Positions 1 through 10,110 of a stretch of DNA of 64,000 nt are shown piece by piece; the stretch's first letter is position 1, and each line of letters begins with the position of its first letter. The stretch lies in NCBI RefSeq assembly GCF_010093535.1, contig NW_022985169.1:248001-312000 (forward strand), given 5' to 3'. The stretch comes from Lindgomyces ingoldianus. Its lineage: Eukaryota > Ascomycota > Dothideomycetes > Pleosporales > Lindgomycetaceae. The notes beneath the pieces are model-generated. The model had not been told where the DNA came from. It saw only the letters and a program-made list of their open reading frames with translations, and did not search any database. Position numbers and translations under genes: made by a program.

Positions 1-697
1 CTCGCCTTATCCTCCTCGCTAAGTTCGATCTGTTTCGTCGGTGCGTCGGGTAGCTTTATACCCGAGACTTCTTGTTCGAGGGCCTCGAGCTCTTCTTCAA
101 CTTCGTCCTCGTCCTGGTTGGACATTTTGTTCGCAAGCAGCTCGCTTATTTCCTATCCGCCATTGTCAGCATACCCTCATATCCGCACTATCCATCCAAG
201 AAGGGCTTTGGAAATGCTCATCCCCCCTCACCTGCTGATAAGCCCTCGCCTCCTCGCTCTCCCCCAACAGCTTCTCCACATTCTCAACCCCACCCATCTC
301 CCTGTGAATCTCCTTCAGCACCGCTGTACCCTGCTGCAGTCCGAACAAGACATCCTTCTGCACGAGCGCAAACTCGACGTCGCTCGTCAGGATCTCTAGT
401 TGGGCCAACTGCGCATCCGTCTTAGAGAGTAGTGACTCTTGGTACTTCTTCCGCCGCAGGGCAAGCTTGGCCGACTTCTCGTCCCCGCGGCGAAGGCACT
501 CTTTTGCGATGGCGGTTTCGCGTGTTGTTATCACCGTGATGCGTTTTTGGTATTGGCGCAGCTTGTCTCGCTGGTTCTTCATGTCTAGGATAGCTCTAAA
601 GCCTAGTGCGTTAGCAATGTAGGAAGTATAGAGGCGGATGAGCGAAGACATGCTTATCCTGCGCAGAAATCCTATTCGCACTGCTGGAACTCCCCAT
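1..697 (-). CDS. VPS20: ESCRT-III subunit Vps20/CHMP6 (3' end beyond window)
   Basis: Seen: exons 697..654, 595..232 and 152..1 join in frame. The start reads MGSSSS and leads into ISAQDK, then AILDMKNQRDKLRQYQKRI, the basic N-terminal helix of Snf7-family proteins; MG is a potential N-myristoylation signal, as in CHMP6. The middle has LRRKKYQ and FGLQQGT; the acidic C-terminal part (DEDEVEEELEALE) ends in PDAPT, a MIM-like segment. Intron 2 (231..153) is GT-AG with a CTGAC branch site. Intron 1 (653..596) only closes with a GC donor (GCATGT) and has a perfect CTAAC. Family knowledge: Vps20 links ESCRT-II to Snf7 on endosomes for multivesicular-body sorting. The last codons and stop lie left of base 1. 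A longer open frame starting at 858 reads through both introns and is not the product. Confidence in the family is high; the GC intron is the less certain part. Confidence 0.9.
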
Positions 698-866
698 GTT
701 GGTGTCGTGTGCGGCGCCATGAGGTCGTCACAGCGGGCGTGCCTTGATTGCAGTTCCGCGCCGAGACGATGAGGCACGCTAACGTGCGCATGGGCAGGGA
801 TTGTATCGATAAGACTCTTGGCGCTGCGTTGAAATTTATCAAGCGAAAGTCGTCGCAATTTTACGT
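698..866. promoter_or_regulatory. Shared divergent promoter, VPS20/RIX7
   Basis: Only 169 bases separate the start codons of two divergently transcribed housekeeping genes, so this stretch, or the 217-223 bases if RIX7 starts at the internal ATGs, must hold both promoters and 5' UTRs. I see no clear TATA box or named operator. The assignment follows from gene layout alone. Confidence 0.5.
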
Positions 867-3244
867 ATGGTTTACGCTTCCTCTACATTCACTCGGTTGA
901 GACTGGTTTTGGGAATGCAGATGGCCTCACGTGGTCGCCCGTCCCTTCAGCAGGGCCTTGATCGCGAGGTATATCAGGTTGTGAGGAAGTTCCTCGATGA
1001 TAGGAATGAGTCCTCGCTGAAGGTAAAGCCGTATACGGTGTACGACTGGATTAAGAATTCGAACTCGAGCTTGAAGAGAAGGCCGAAGAAAGTGCTTGAA
1101 GACAGCATCGAACGAGTTCTGGCAGTGATTCAGGAAGACGAAAGCGGGGAGGATGAGATGGGACCTATTGATGGTGACTTCGGGAATAGTCAGGAAGCAA
1201 AAAAGCCGAAGGAGCCTGTCGACATCATGAACAAGCAAATCGTTAACTCTTGGGCGGTATCATCGGGAACAGCAACGCCAGTCGCGAATGGAGATAAGAC
1301 GAAAAAGAGAGACGGGCCAAAGGTGAATGGGGAGCGAGAAAGCAAGAAACAGAGACGAGATGTCAGAGAAGCGCAATCCAAAATCGACACCGCTCCGCCA
1401 AACCACATCAGTCTGAAAGATGTCGGGGGCGTCGATAACGTCAAGGCAGAGCTCAAAGACCATCTCGTTATGCCTCTCCTCTGTCCGGACGAATACGTCA
1501 AAAGAAAGATTCCTATCCCCCGAGGCATTCTTCTCCATGGCCCTCCCGGATGCGGTAAGACAGTCATTTGCAGGGCTTTTGCTGCAGAGCTTGGGGTCCC
1601 GTTCATCGAGATTCTTGGCCCGTCTGTTGTATCCGGCATGTCTGGAGAATCGGAGAAGCAGATTCGAGAGCATTTCGAGAAGGCGAAAGAGGTTGCACCG
1701 TGTTTAATCTTCATCGATGAGATCGACGTGATTGCACCGAAACGCGATAGTGCGCAAAGTCAGATGGAAAAGCGAATCGTCGCCCAACTATTGATTTCAA
1801 TGGACGGCCTCGCAATGGAAGCAAACGATGGAAAGCCTGTGATCGTTCTTGCAGCTACGAACCGCCCTGACAGCCTGGATCCGGCCCTTCGCAGAGGTGG
1901 TCGTTTCGACACAGAAATCAACATGGGCGTACCGAATGAACAGATGAGAGAGCTCATCCTTCGCGCCCTTACCCGAGGGCCGGACCTGGCCGATGACGTA
2001 AATTTTACAACACTCGCAAAACAGACCGCAGGTTTTGTCGGCGCAGATTTGCGAGATCTAGTCAGTAAAGCGGGGACGTGGTCTATGGATCAATATCGCA
2101 TAGCGCTGGAGAAGCAGGCTGCAGAGACAGAGACGGAGACAGAGATGGATATCGATGAGGGGCTGGATTCAACCAAGCTATCAGATATGGATCGATCCAT
2201 TGTGCGGCTCATCAAACGAGTCCGGAACAAAGACATGACTAGACCGGCAGGGTTCGAAGATACAGTCATCACGATGCAGGCCTTTGAAGCCGTATTGCCA
2301 ACCATAACGCCGTCATCGAAACGAGAAGGCTTTGCCACGGTGCCTGATACGACGTGGAGGGACGTTGGGGCTCTTGAATCCGTCCGCGAAGAATTAAAGA
2401 TGGCAATTGTCGAACCAATCAAAAACCCTCAAAGATACAAGAAAGTCGGTATATCTGCACCTACAGGTGTCCTTCTTTGGGGCCCACCAGGTTGTGGGAA
2501 GACATTACTCGCAAAGGCCGTAGCAGCAGAATCCAAAGCCAACTTCATCAGCGTCAAAGGCCCAGAACTGCTCAACAAGGTAAGAAAGAACCCTCCCAAA
2601 CGCACCTCTCACTAACAATGTACCACCAGTATGTCGGCGAATCCGAACGCGCAGTCCGCCAAGTCTTCACGCGCGCCCGCTCCTCCATCCCCTGCGTAAT
2701 CTTCTTCGACGAACTCGATGCCCTAGTTCCACGCCGCTCTACCGAACTCTCCGAGTCCTCATCCCGGGTCGTAAACACACTCCTTACCGAACTCGACGGC
2801 CTTTCCACTCGCGAAGGTATCTATCTCATCGCCGCCACCAACCGCCCCGAGATGATCGACGAAGCCATGCTCCGCCCTGGTCGTCTAGAGACACTACTCT
2901 ACGTCGAGTTACCAAAACCAGATGAACGCGTCAGCATCCTTCGCGCGCTGATTACAAAAACCCCGATTACGAACTTGGCGCTGGCAGAGATCGCACGGGA
3001 TGCGTGTACGAATTTTAGTGGCGCGGATTTGCAGAGTTTGTTGACGAAGGCGGGTCAGCATGCATTGAGGCGCCAGAGCGATGTTGTTGAGGAAGTTGAT
3101 TTTGTAGTTGCGGCGAGGCATATTCGGCCGAGTGTGGGGGATGTGAAGAAGTATGAGAAGTTGAGGAAGAGGTTTGAGAGTAAACTTTTTGATCCTGTTG
3201 AGCCAGAGCCGGAGCCAGAGCCAGAAGTAGAGGAGGGGATCTGA
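867..3244 (+). CDS. RIX7: Tandem AAA ATPase Rix7/NVL, ribosome biogenesis
   Basis: Seen: exons 867..2579 and 2630..3244 (50-nt GT-AG intron, CTAAC branch) give 775 residues. The N-terminal helical domain ([13 protein letters not shown]) is followed by a Lys/Arg-rich, nuclear-localisation-like linker. AAA domain D1 has Walker A GPPGCGKT (about residue 225) and Walker B LIFIDEID (about 280). D2 has a second GPPGCGKT (about 538) and VIFFDELD. Arginine-finger regions RRGGRFD and RPGRLE are present. The C-terminus is a short Pro-Glu repeat. Family knowledge: Rix7 is a nucleolar hexameric unfoldase that removes factors such as Nsa1 from pre-60S particles. The true start may be the ATG at 915 or 921, because MASRGRP sits directly before the conserved helix. 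Cdc48 is less likely because the N-domain is different. Both ATPase sites look intact. Confidence 0.9.
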
Positions 3245-3318
3245 AATCCGGATTTGCGAGTAAATAAAGTCGCACGTGCCCCAGCGCAAACGCAAACCCA
3301 ATTCCAATCATGGCCTCG

Positions 3319-3594
3319 TCAGTCCCCAAAACAGCTCTTCACCCGGCGAACAAGCCGACAACACCCGGTATTACACCCTCCCTCCCCCTCTCCTCCCGTG
3401 CGCCGTGTCCGAGCATGCATGCACTGGTAGCAGTTATACGCCTCCTGGTTGTCTTTATACTGCAACTGATATCCAAGACACGAACGTCCCGCTTCAGGAC
3501 TTCGTTCGCCTTTGTGCAGATCCGAGCAGTATTGCCATGAGAAGAAGCGTGTGTGGCCACAGCGACGGAAGCGCCAGTGGTATTCTGTGCACAT
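3319..3594 (-). CDS. Small Cys-rich protein with MC...CGH N-terminus
   Basis: A 91-residue ORF opening MCTEYHWRFRRCGHT, followed by more cysteines (SWQYC, SCLGY, NCYQCMH, CNTGCC). The pattern Met-Cys, an aromatic-rich stretch, then Cys-Gly-His recurs in the gene at 4949..4302 on the same strand, so I read this strand as coding rather than the overlapping plus-strand frame (3276..3785). The Cys/His spacing suggests metal binding, but I do not recognise a named domain and give no function. There is no signal peptide. An intron near the 3' end cannot be excluded. Confidence 0.5.
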   Translation of the reverse strand: MCTEYHWRFRRCGHTRFFSWQYCSDLHKGERSPEAGRSCLGYQLQYKDNQEAYNCYQCMHARTRRTGGEGEGGCNTGCCRLVRRVKSCFGD

Positions 3595-3599
3595 GGTTG

Positions 3600-4301
3600 T
3601 GGGACTGGGGTTGGAGTGAGTTAGGTAAGTTTGTGCGGCGGTGGTTAGAAGTCTGGACGGATGTGGCGCCGAGCGTGGGTGTCGGTGATATGGTGATGTC
3701 AGGATTCTCGTTGAACTGTTTGACCTATGTGCAGGCGCGATCCCGGGCTAAGCGAAGGATTGAGGCAATTGGGAAGAATGAATGATCTTTCATTCATTCA
3801 AGACTCTCCCTTTGGGAGTCACAGTCTATCTCTTGTATTGAAAATTACATGTATATTTCCAAAGCCCCGGTTCTCGTTCACGTCATGTTCGTGGTATCGG
3901 CTTTAGGGTATGGTTGGTGATATGACGTGATCTAGAGTGGGGGAATAAGACGGGGAGGAGCCATTGGCGAGTGACTTTGGAGTGAGAGAGTTGGGTGGGA
4001 AAGTGCGCTGTAGGTGCGTGCTGGGCAGACGGAACCGTGGAAAATGCGTGATCTGCTGGGGTTCCACTTGGTACTTTCCTTTGGATTCTTGAAGTGAGTT
4101 CCAGCATGCTGAAATTGTCGAGAATTCGATATATGAGACCGTATCCACAACTTCTCGACAAAAGACTTTTTGAGAACATCGAGTGTATTATTTATCTAAA
4201 TGGTATCTAAATGCGCAAAGACGGGTACATACACACTAAGGAATTACCCCAATATACGGCAATGAAGAGCCAACGGCAACACTTCGACCTGCACCTCAAC
4301 A
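3600..4301. other. Spacer between the two Cys/His genes
   Basis: Contains a short CATTCATTCA/TGAATGAA stretch near 3780-3800 and only small, low-quality frames. I see no RNA gene or repeat here. Confidence 0.4.
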
Positions 4302-4949
4302 CTACAGTCCCCCACCATACCACTCCTGCTCGCTCCTCCTATCCCCACCTCCATCATAACTCCCATACCCTCCCCCTCCTCCCAATACCCCCAATACGCC
4401 CAATTGCACCTCACCCACATCCTCCCCACCCCCCTTCAAAAACCGCTCAAAAGCCGTCGTCCCCAACACACTCCCCGTTTTCTCATACCTTTCAAGCATA
4501 TTGCGCATATCTTGAATCGACTTCCGGCATTCCTTACACACGTCCATGGGCATACCGCTCGCGATCTGGGTCCGCCGCGTTGGGGCTTTGCAGCGTGCGA
4601 ATTCGAGTTCGTGGTCTGTGAGTGGGGATAGGGCAGGGGAGTTGGACGAAGATGACGAGGTAGACGTCCGCGGGTAGGATGTGGAGTCTGATACTGCGCG
4701 GCGGGTTGATTTTGTGGTTATAGTAGATGTTGCTCTGGTGATTTTGGAAAGCGAGAAGATCCGGGTGTGGCGTTTTGGTGGCGGCATGGACGATGATGAT
4801 ATTAAAAGAGGAGAGGTTAGAGGAGGGGAAACAGGTCCTCGCAGGTTTGAAAGTCGCTGTTCGGCCGTGTGACAGAGTGTCCAGGGTTGGGTATGGGATT
4901 CGCCGAGGTGACCACACCCCGGGTGCCGAGTGTAGTTGTGGTAGCACAT
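4302..4949 (-). CDS. Cys/His-rich protein, likely paralogue of 3319..3594
   Basis: A 215-residue ORF from a true ATG. The start MCYHNYTRHPGCGHLGES has the same Met-Cys...Cys-Gly-His layout as the neighbouring small ORF. A Ser/Thr/Pro-rich, basic middle follows (residues about 45-120), then a second conserved-looking block with VCKECRKSIQDM and ERYEKTGSVLG, and a Gly-rich tail. The CKEC pair together with the N-terminal Cys/His could form one metal site. No named domain is recognised, and there are no membrane segments or signal peptide. The plus-strand frames over the same bases are low-complexity shadows. The coding call rests on length, start quality and the shared N-terminus. Confidence 0.55.
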   Translation of the reverse strand: MCYHNYTRHPGCGHLGESHTQPWTLCHTAEQRLSNLRGPVSPPLTSPLLISSSSMPPPKRHTRIFSLSKITRATSTITTKSTRRAVSDSTSYPRTSTSSSSSNSPALSPLTDHELEFARCKAPTRRTQIASGMPMDVCKECRKSIQDMRNMLERYEKTGSVLGTTAFERFLKGGGEDVGEVQLGVLGVLGGGGGYGSYDGGGDRRSEQEWYGGGL

Positions 4950-6962
4950 TTGCGGGTTTTGTTTTAAAATCGTGGGTTGAGGAGAGTTGCTCTCAAGAGG
5001 GAGGACTTGGATAGTTGGACGAGCGTTGGAATGATCGGTGGCGCGAGATGTGAGACCGGAATAGATAGATACAGGTTATATGCTACTGATGTTTCTTTGG
5101 GAAAAGCGATGGGTCTTGGTGAATGATACGAAATGTGGCTGAATATCCATAAAGTTGGTGATCTGCATGCATGTAGTATTCAAATGCAGGGACAAAATAT
5201 TCAAGGGCAAATGCAGGGCTATATCGTGCAGCAAGACGCAAAATCTTCAACTTAGACGGTGAATATTTGTCGTCATAAATGAATGCGCGTAACACCTGAT
5301 TAACGCAATGTCAAGCGCACGAAAAGATGCTTGAATATGAGGTTTGTGGAGAGTCATGGCAAGTGTTGTTTGTTTACGCGTCTGGGGTGAGCGTAAGCGA
5401 TGAAGGATTTTCCTGGTCGGGAGATGACAGTCACGTGAATTTATCGCTCACGTGTTTTGTTCTGGTCTTTGCCGTTTTATCGCCGGTGCTGAGATGATCA
5501 TGTTTTTTTGGAAGCTCGTGACTCTGGGGGAAACCAAAGTTCGCATCAGGCTTCTATGTCGGGGAAAGAATATCCGGAGACCGGTGATGAGTGTTTTGGG
5601 TCGGAATTTCTATGAACCAAGCTCCACGAGCTCAACACTCAACATCGGATTGAAGAGTGATATGCATTACCGAAATGTTAGACTATGGGACTTAGCTGAC
5701 AGAACTTCTGAATTTATTGAAACCAGCCCGATACGGTCCAAGTACTTACCCCTCAAGCCTTCTGAAAATGCAGTGACTTATCTCTTGATAAATGATGAGG
5801 TCTTTCCATACGGTCGTCTTACAAAGGGTGTTACATTGTTATTCTCTCTAGTGTTTGGCCTCCTAAAGTCCCCAAGCGAGAGGTAGCCACCAGGTTTCTT
5901 GCCTTCACCCGGCCGTCCACGCGGCCCAAGAACCAGAATTTCGCTTGTTCAGTTTAGGCCTGGTTGCATGACCATACAATACCATGGACAGCCATGCATC
6001 GCTCAAAAGCCTGGCTGCTTACGACCAAAATGCAGCAGTGTTAACTAGTGTCGAGATTTGAAGAACCACGTTTTCCCATGGATACGGCCGACGATTGTCT
6101 TCATGTTGAGCTTCTCCAAATTGAAAGACCACGGCTCCAACAGTACAAGCTTTCTGACTGCTGCGCCTCATGACCTCCCGGAATTCTCTATTAGACTCGT
6201 CACCATTAATGAGGGAGTCAGCCAACAAAGTAATGGGGCGATAGCGGCGTGGCTGTCACTTGTAGTCAAGTGAAGGAACAAGCGAATGGGAATCGCAAGA
6301 TCCCCGATTCAACTTCGATTTTGAAGTTAAAGTGCCGAGTTCAGTAGCCTTTCGCAATTTACAGGGCGCTACTCATTAGATTTTGTTGTATGCATGATAG
6401 TCCGATGAGGGGATCGTGTGGGTCGAGCGTGCTGGGTTAGATTCACCTATTTTGACTAGTCAGAGGAGCTGAACCTACCTGGGGAGCCAACATCGGACAC
6501 AATCCATGTGCTCTTCTCATATCCATGGATTATGTGTAACAGAATCAGCGATCCAATCCTTAGTCGAGCCACGCGCCTTCTGTTCACGCTTCCAGGACAG
6601 TACATTGCTCATGCGACCTATCTGCAGCTCTTTTTCTCTCTCGAAACTTCCCGAGAATCGTTTGCGCTGCCAAATTTTAGTAATTTCAAATTCCTCCCTT
6701 TCCCTCAGCTCCCCGTACCTTCGATCTCCTCACGGGGCGTTGCGACATCACATCGTTAGGAGTGATATGCAAGCCTAGTTTTCCTAATTATTATAAACTT
6801 CTCAGGGAGTTAACATTCGGATTCCCTAGGTATTTGGGATCCTGGTGGCTTCAGTAGGGTTCTAATACTATTTAGAACTTCTGTAGACGCGTTTGGAGAA
6901 CCTTGGGAGTATTGAGAAGGCACAAAGCCAAGGTCTAGCCTCGCGCGTTGATATCAAGAAAG
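4950..6962. other. Gene-poor spacer
   Basis: About 2 kb with several short frames, the longest 5452..5886 (+, 144 codons, no recognisable domain). Sequence quality does not favour any of them. I see no tRNA, repeat or transposon end. Confidence 0.4.
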
Positions 6963-7625
6963 ATGGTGTGGCCAAGGAGCAGGAGCAAAACGATATCAGA
7001 GGTTCCCCATCCTTGCGAAGATGCCGACAACTCTCTGCGAGCCCCATTGAGATGGACGTGGTGGGCGGGCTCCGGAGTTTCCTTCACATGGAATCTGTAT
7101 CGCGGACCCCGAATTCACCTGTCAACTCGGAATCGAGAGCAGTCACCAGACCAAACTCCTCTTCTCGGCGAGACACGAACCTCCTATTTGCCAGAACATA
7201 CTGTCCCCAATCGATCCTGCCTAAATATAGCGGATAAGTCGGTAAAATATGAGAGTTGTGACCGTGCAACTGTCCCAGGGAATTCTCCTATCCATGAATC
7301 GATAAAATCACAACCTCTCACTCTCATACCTGTTAGGCGATATAGTCCTCTTGATGAGCCTATGCGATGTCAGAGTGTGCCTATCCAAGAGCTTGGTCCT
7401 GTTCACGACCCTCCGCGATATTCTACTCCTGACTCTGAACCGATTCGATCTCGCAGTATCGATCCCCTCTTTCTACGAGCCCAAACTCCTCCCAGGAATG
7501 TTGCAACGAAGGTCGCCTCTTTGAATAAGCTCTGCTTCATCTGTCAAAAGCCCACATGGCAATATGCCAACGCCAACAGCCCCTTTTGCAAAGACTGCGC
7601 AACCGCACCGCGCATCGGGGTCTGA
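6963..7625 (+). CDS. Hypothetical protein with C-terminal CxxC...CxxC
   Basis: The frame from the ATG at 6963 is 220 codons. The first half looks poor and may belong to a neighbouring frame or contain an unspliced intron. The second half is more convincing: a Pro/Ser/Glu-rich stretch with loosely repeated SEPIRSRS-like pieces, ending in CFICQKPTW...FCKDC, a four-cysteine zinc-ribbon-like knuckle close to the stop. No function can be given. An alternative is that only the 3' exon (about 7240..7625) is real and the 5' end is misread. Confidence 0.35.
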   Translation: MVWPRSRSKTISEVPHPCEDADNSLRAPLRWTWWAGSGVSFTWNLYRGPRIHLSTRNREQSPDQTPLLGETRTSYLPEHTVPNRSCLNIADKSVKYESCDRATVPGNSPIHESIKSQPLTLIPVRRYSPLDEPMRCQSVPIQELGPVHDPPRYSTPDSEPIRSRSIDPLFLRAQTPPRNVATKVASLNKLCFICQKPTWQYANANSPFCKDCATAPRIGV

Positions 7626-8043
7626 GTCAAATCCAACGATCGTTATTATCTACACGGCTACTTCAAGGGCAAAATGTACAGATTGAGCCGCCAAAGGTTG
7701 TGAGTGCCGTTGCATAATGCAGAGAATTATCTCACACTATGCCTCGAGCCATTCTCCGGTAACGGCGCAAGCTTCGACGGAACGTGGCCTTCTGGAGACA
7801 AAGTTAGCGAACTTTGGAGATGAGACGGGCGAGTACGTTTTCGGTGCATGGTTGGTCATTTTTGTGGTTTTCAATAAGAAGTGGAAAAAAATCTGGATGT
7901 AGCAGGTATATGAAAGTTTTTCCCAGTAACTGTGTTGCTATGATACTGTTTGCGTATCCTTGGAATCCGCTAGCACTAATGCCTCCGGCCGAGGTAGCAA
8001 ATTTTCCGAACCCGTACCTCCCAACCTGCAGGTTAGCAGTAAC
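7626..8043. other. Spacer upstream of the HET gene
   Basis: No feature is supported except the 5' flank of the HET-domain gene. A CAG|GTTAGC junction just before its ATG could mark a 5' UTR intron boundary, but this is not demonstrable here. Confidence 0.3.
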
Positions 8044-10110
8044 ATGGCGGAAAGCGACCCTGAAAACTCCTCAATACCTTATGACTATTCTTCACTCGAG
8101 TCCGAGTACCACATTCGCATCATAAGGCTCGAGCCGTCCCTAGATCGTCACGCACCTCTTCGCTTTTCTTTTGAGCACGGTAGACTCGCGGATTTGCAGC
8201 ACAATTATGAGGCCATATCGTATACTTGGGGCGATCCAAGTTTTCTGCATCGGCTGTACTCGGCCGTCGACAATACCTTTCTTGGGATCACGAAGAATCT
8301 GGACGCAGCCTTACGTAGGTTTCGTGATGCCGTCCACGTTCGTTTGCTGTGGGCCGACGCTGTCTGCATTAATCAGTCAGATGACGAGGAGAAGGCATTT
8401 CAGATTCCTCTCATGAAAGAAATATATCAGGGGGCTCGCCAGGTGTTGGTCTGGCTTGGAGGTGGTTTCCAGGAGGAGGCTGCTGTCCGTTTTCTTTATG
8501 CTGCCTCTAGGAAACCTCGGGATCCACTTCCTACATCAGAAGAATCTAGGACCATCGTGCTAAGACAACTATTTGCCTTTTTCAACTTACCATATTTCGG
8601 TCGTAGGTGGATCATCCAGGAAATCGTGCTCAATCCAGACTGCAGTCTATACTGTGGAAGGGCTGAGATATCTTGGATACGCTTCATGGCAGCCATAGAG
8701 TCCCTCAACAATATGGCAAGTGCTCTTAAAACTCTTTCGGGGGTTCCCTTCGAAACACTAGAGACTCTGTTCTCGCTGTGGCAGTTTTGGACGCGACTAC
8801 CTTTCCTTGCCAAAGATGGACATCGGGACAAGAACGTCCGTAAGATTCTCACCATATTGAACAGATTTGACGCGTTCCAATGCTCAGAGCCTCGAGATAG
8901 GCTCTATGCTCTCTGTGGACTTGCAGGCGACGTCCTCGAGATCAAGGCTGCACTCCCAGTCGTAAAAAAGTCCAAAACATGGACTGTCGTCCAGGGACAC
9001 CGGTTCGGCATTTCGGATTATATTGAAGTACTTCTTAGCTATTCAACGCCCATAAATACGGTCTACGAGCACTTTGCGGCTTCAGTAATGCTAAGCGGCG
9101 CTGTCATAGAGATCTTGGGTGAAGCGGCTGTGCGGTCGGCGGGCACAAGAATAGCTCAACTTCCGACCTGGGTACCCGATTGGCAAGTTCAAAGGCACCC
9201 GAAGGTAAACTCTCCGTTCAACGGGGCCGCCCGGTCCATCTCCTTCCCAGCGCCCGGAAAAGTGATTATTACTGTTGACGTGCGCAATGTATGGGATGAT
9301 GATGAACGGCCGGTATTGCCCGAAGTCGCAAAAGCTCTTGGTTCTGGTAGTGGGTCGCTAGGTCCCAGTGATTGGCTAAACCATTTTATTCAGCGCTTCA
9401 TCCAAAGTCTATCCTCGCGGACTGACTGTTTGGCACGTTATGATGATCCAAATTCGCGCGAGAACACGACCAACCCTCTCTGGATGAGAGAGGCAAAAGA
9501 TCACATTCCAGACTCTTTCTGGAACGAATTAGGATTTGCAAAGGAAGATGGGGACGTTTTCATGCAAGCTTTGTGTAAGGACACCCTGTCACCGTTAGCA
9601 AAGCTTCGCGACAGATGGTCAACCAATGAGAATCTGATTCAACCCCGACAGAATGTCTCACGGCCAACCCAGCCTCTGATATTGGACGGCCACCCTGTTT
9701 CCAGGATAACAGCAGACAGGTTCAACAAATTCTGCGATTGCTACACTTTTTTCCACACCCGGACGTACCTTGGGCACTCCCGAAAGACAGAGCAATCATT
9801 AATTTTTCTCGGCATCGCGAACACTGACCCCGAAGAAGGAGACAAGCTGTTGCATCTTCTACCTACCTCTTTCAGTATGGATATGTTCTGTCATGCCCTA
9901 ATCTTGCGCCCCGATAGCAGCCGGACATACAGATTAGTCGGTCTTGCTTATCTAGCACCGCTTCTCACCGACTCGTCTCTTTCTTTGCACCCCGACGATT
10001 TGGAGAATCTTAGTTTTGGGGGTTTTCAAGAAAGGTACAAGACTTTCAGATCGACGTCGGCAGTCATTGATCATTTTGTTCCGGACCGGATCTCAATTGA
10101 GATAGGGTGA
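8044..10110 (+). CDS. HET-domain protein (heterokaryon incompatibility type)
   Basis: A 688-residue single-exon ORF from the ATG at 8044 (MAESDPEN). The frame is open upstream to 7960 but has no ATG there. The HET domain shows its diagnostic blocks in order: YEAISYTWGDP (about residue 56), LWADAVCINQ, EKAFQIPLMKEIYQGARQVLVWLG, then RRWIIQEI and, further on, RDRLYALCGL. The C-terminal half (about 330-688) is unique. Family knowledge: HET domains trigger regulated cell death on fusion of unlike strains, and many copies exist per genome with unknown partners. No NACHT or ankyrin part is attached. The coding sequence has no stops and lacks the RIP signature, so the gene looks alive. Which allorecognition system it belongs to cannot be told. 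Confidence 0.88.
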   Translation: MAESDPENSSIPYDYSSLESEYHIRIIRLEPSLDRHAPLRFSFEHGRLADLQHNYEAISYTWGDPSFLHRLYSAVDNTFLGITKNLDAALRRFRDAVHVRLLWADAVCINQSDDEEKAFQIPLMKEIYQGARQVLVWLGGGFQEEAAVRFLYAASRKPRDPLPTSEESRTIVLRQLFAFFNLPYFGRRWIIQEIVLNPDCSLYCGRAEISWIRFMAAIESLNNMASALKTLSGVPFETLETLFSLWQFWTRLPFLAKDGHRDKNVRKILTILNRFDAFQCSEPRDRLYALCGLAGDVLEIKAALPVVKKSKTWTVVQGHRFGISDYIEVLLSYSTPINTVYEHFAASVMLSGAVIEILGEAAVRSAGTRIAQLPTWVPDWQVQRHPKVNSPFNGAARSISFPAPGKVIITVDVRNVWDDDERPVLPEVAKALGSGSGSLGPSDWLNHFIQRFIQSLSSRTDCLARYDDPNSRENTTNPLWMREAKDHIPDSFWNELGFAKEDGDVFMQALCKDTLSPLAKLRDRWSTNENLIQPRQNVSRPTQPLILDGHPVSRITADRFNKFCDCYTFFHTRTYLGHSRKTEQSLIFLGIANTDPEEGDKLLHLLPTSFSMDMFCHALILRPDSSRTYRLVGLAYLAPLLTDSSLSLHPDDLENLSFGGFQERYKTFRSTSAVIDHFVPDRISIEIG

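Noticed and set aside
166..858. The 230-codon minus-strand frame taken as the whole VPS20 protein
   Set aside because: It reads through two introns; the spliced model matches the family at both ends.
3185..3240. Pro-Glu repeat at the Rix7 C-terminus as a separate repeat feature
   Set aside because: Only about six short units inside the coding end; ordinary low complexity.
3276..3785. Plus-strand ORF of 169 codons
   Set aside because: It overlaps the minus-strand Cys-rich ORF whose N-terminus matches its neighbour; the plus frame has no domain and poor composition.
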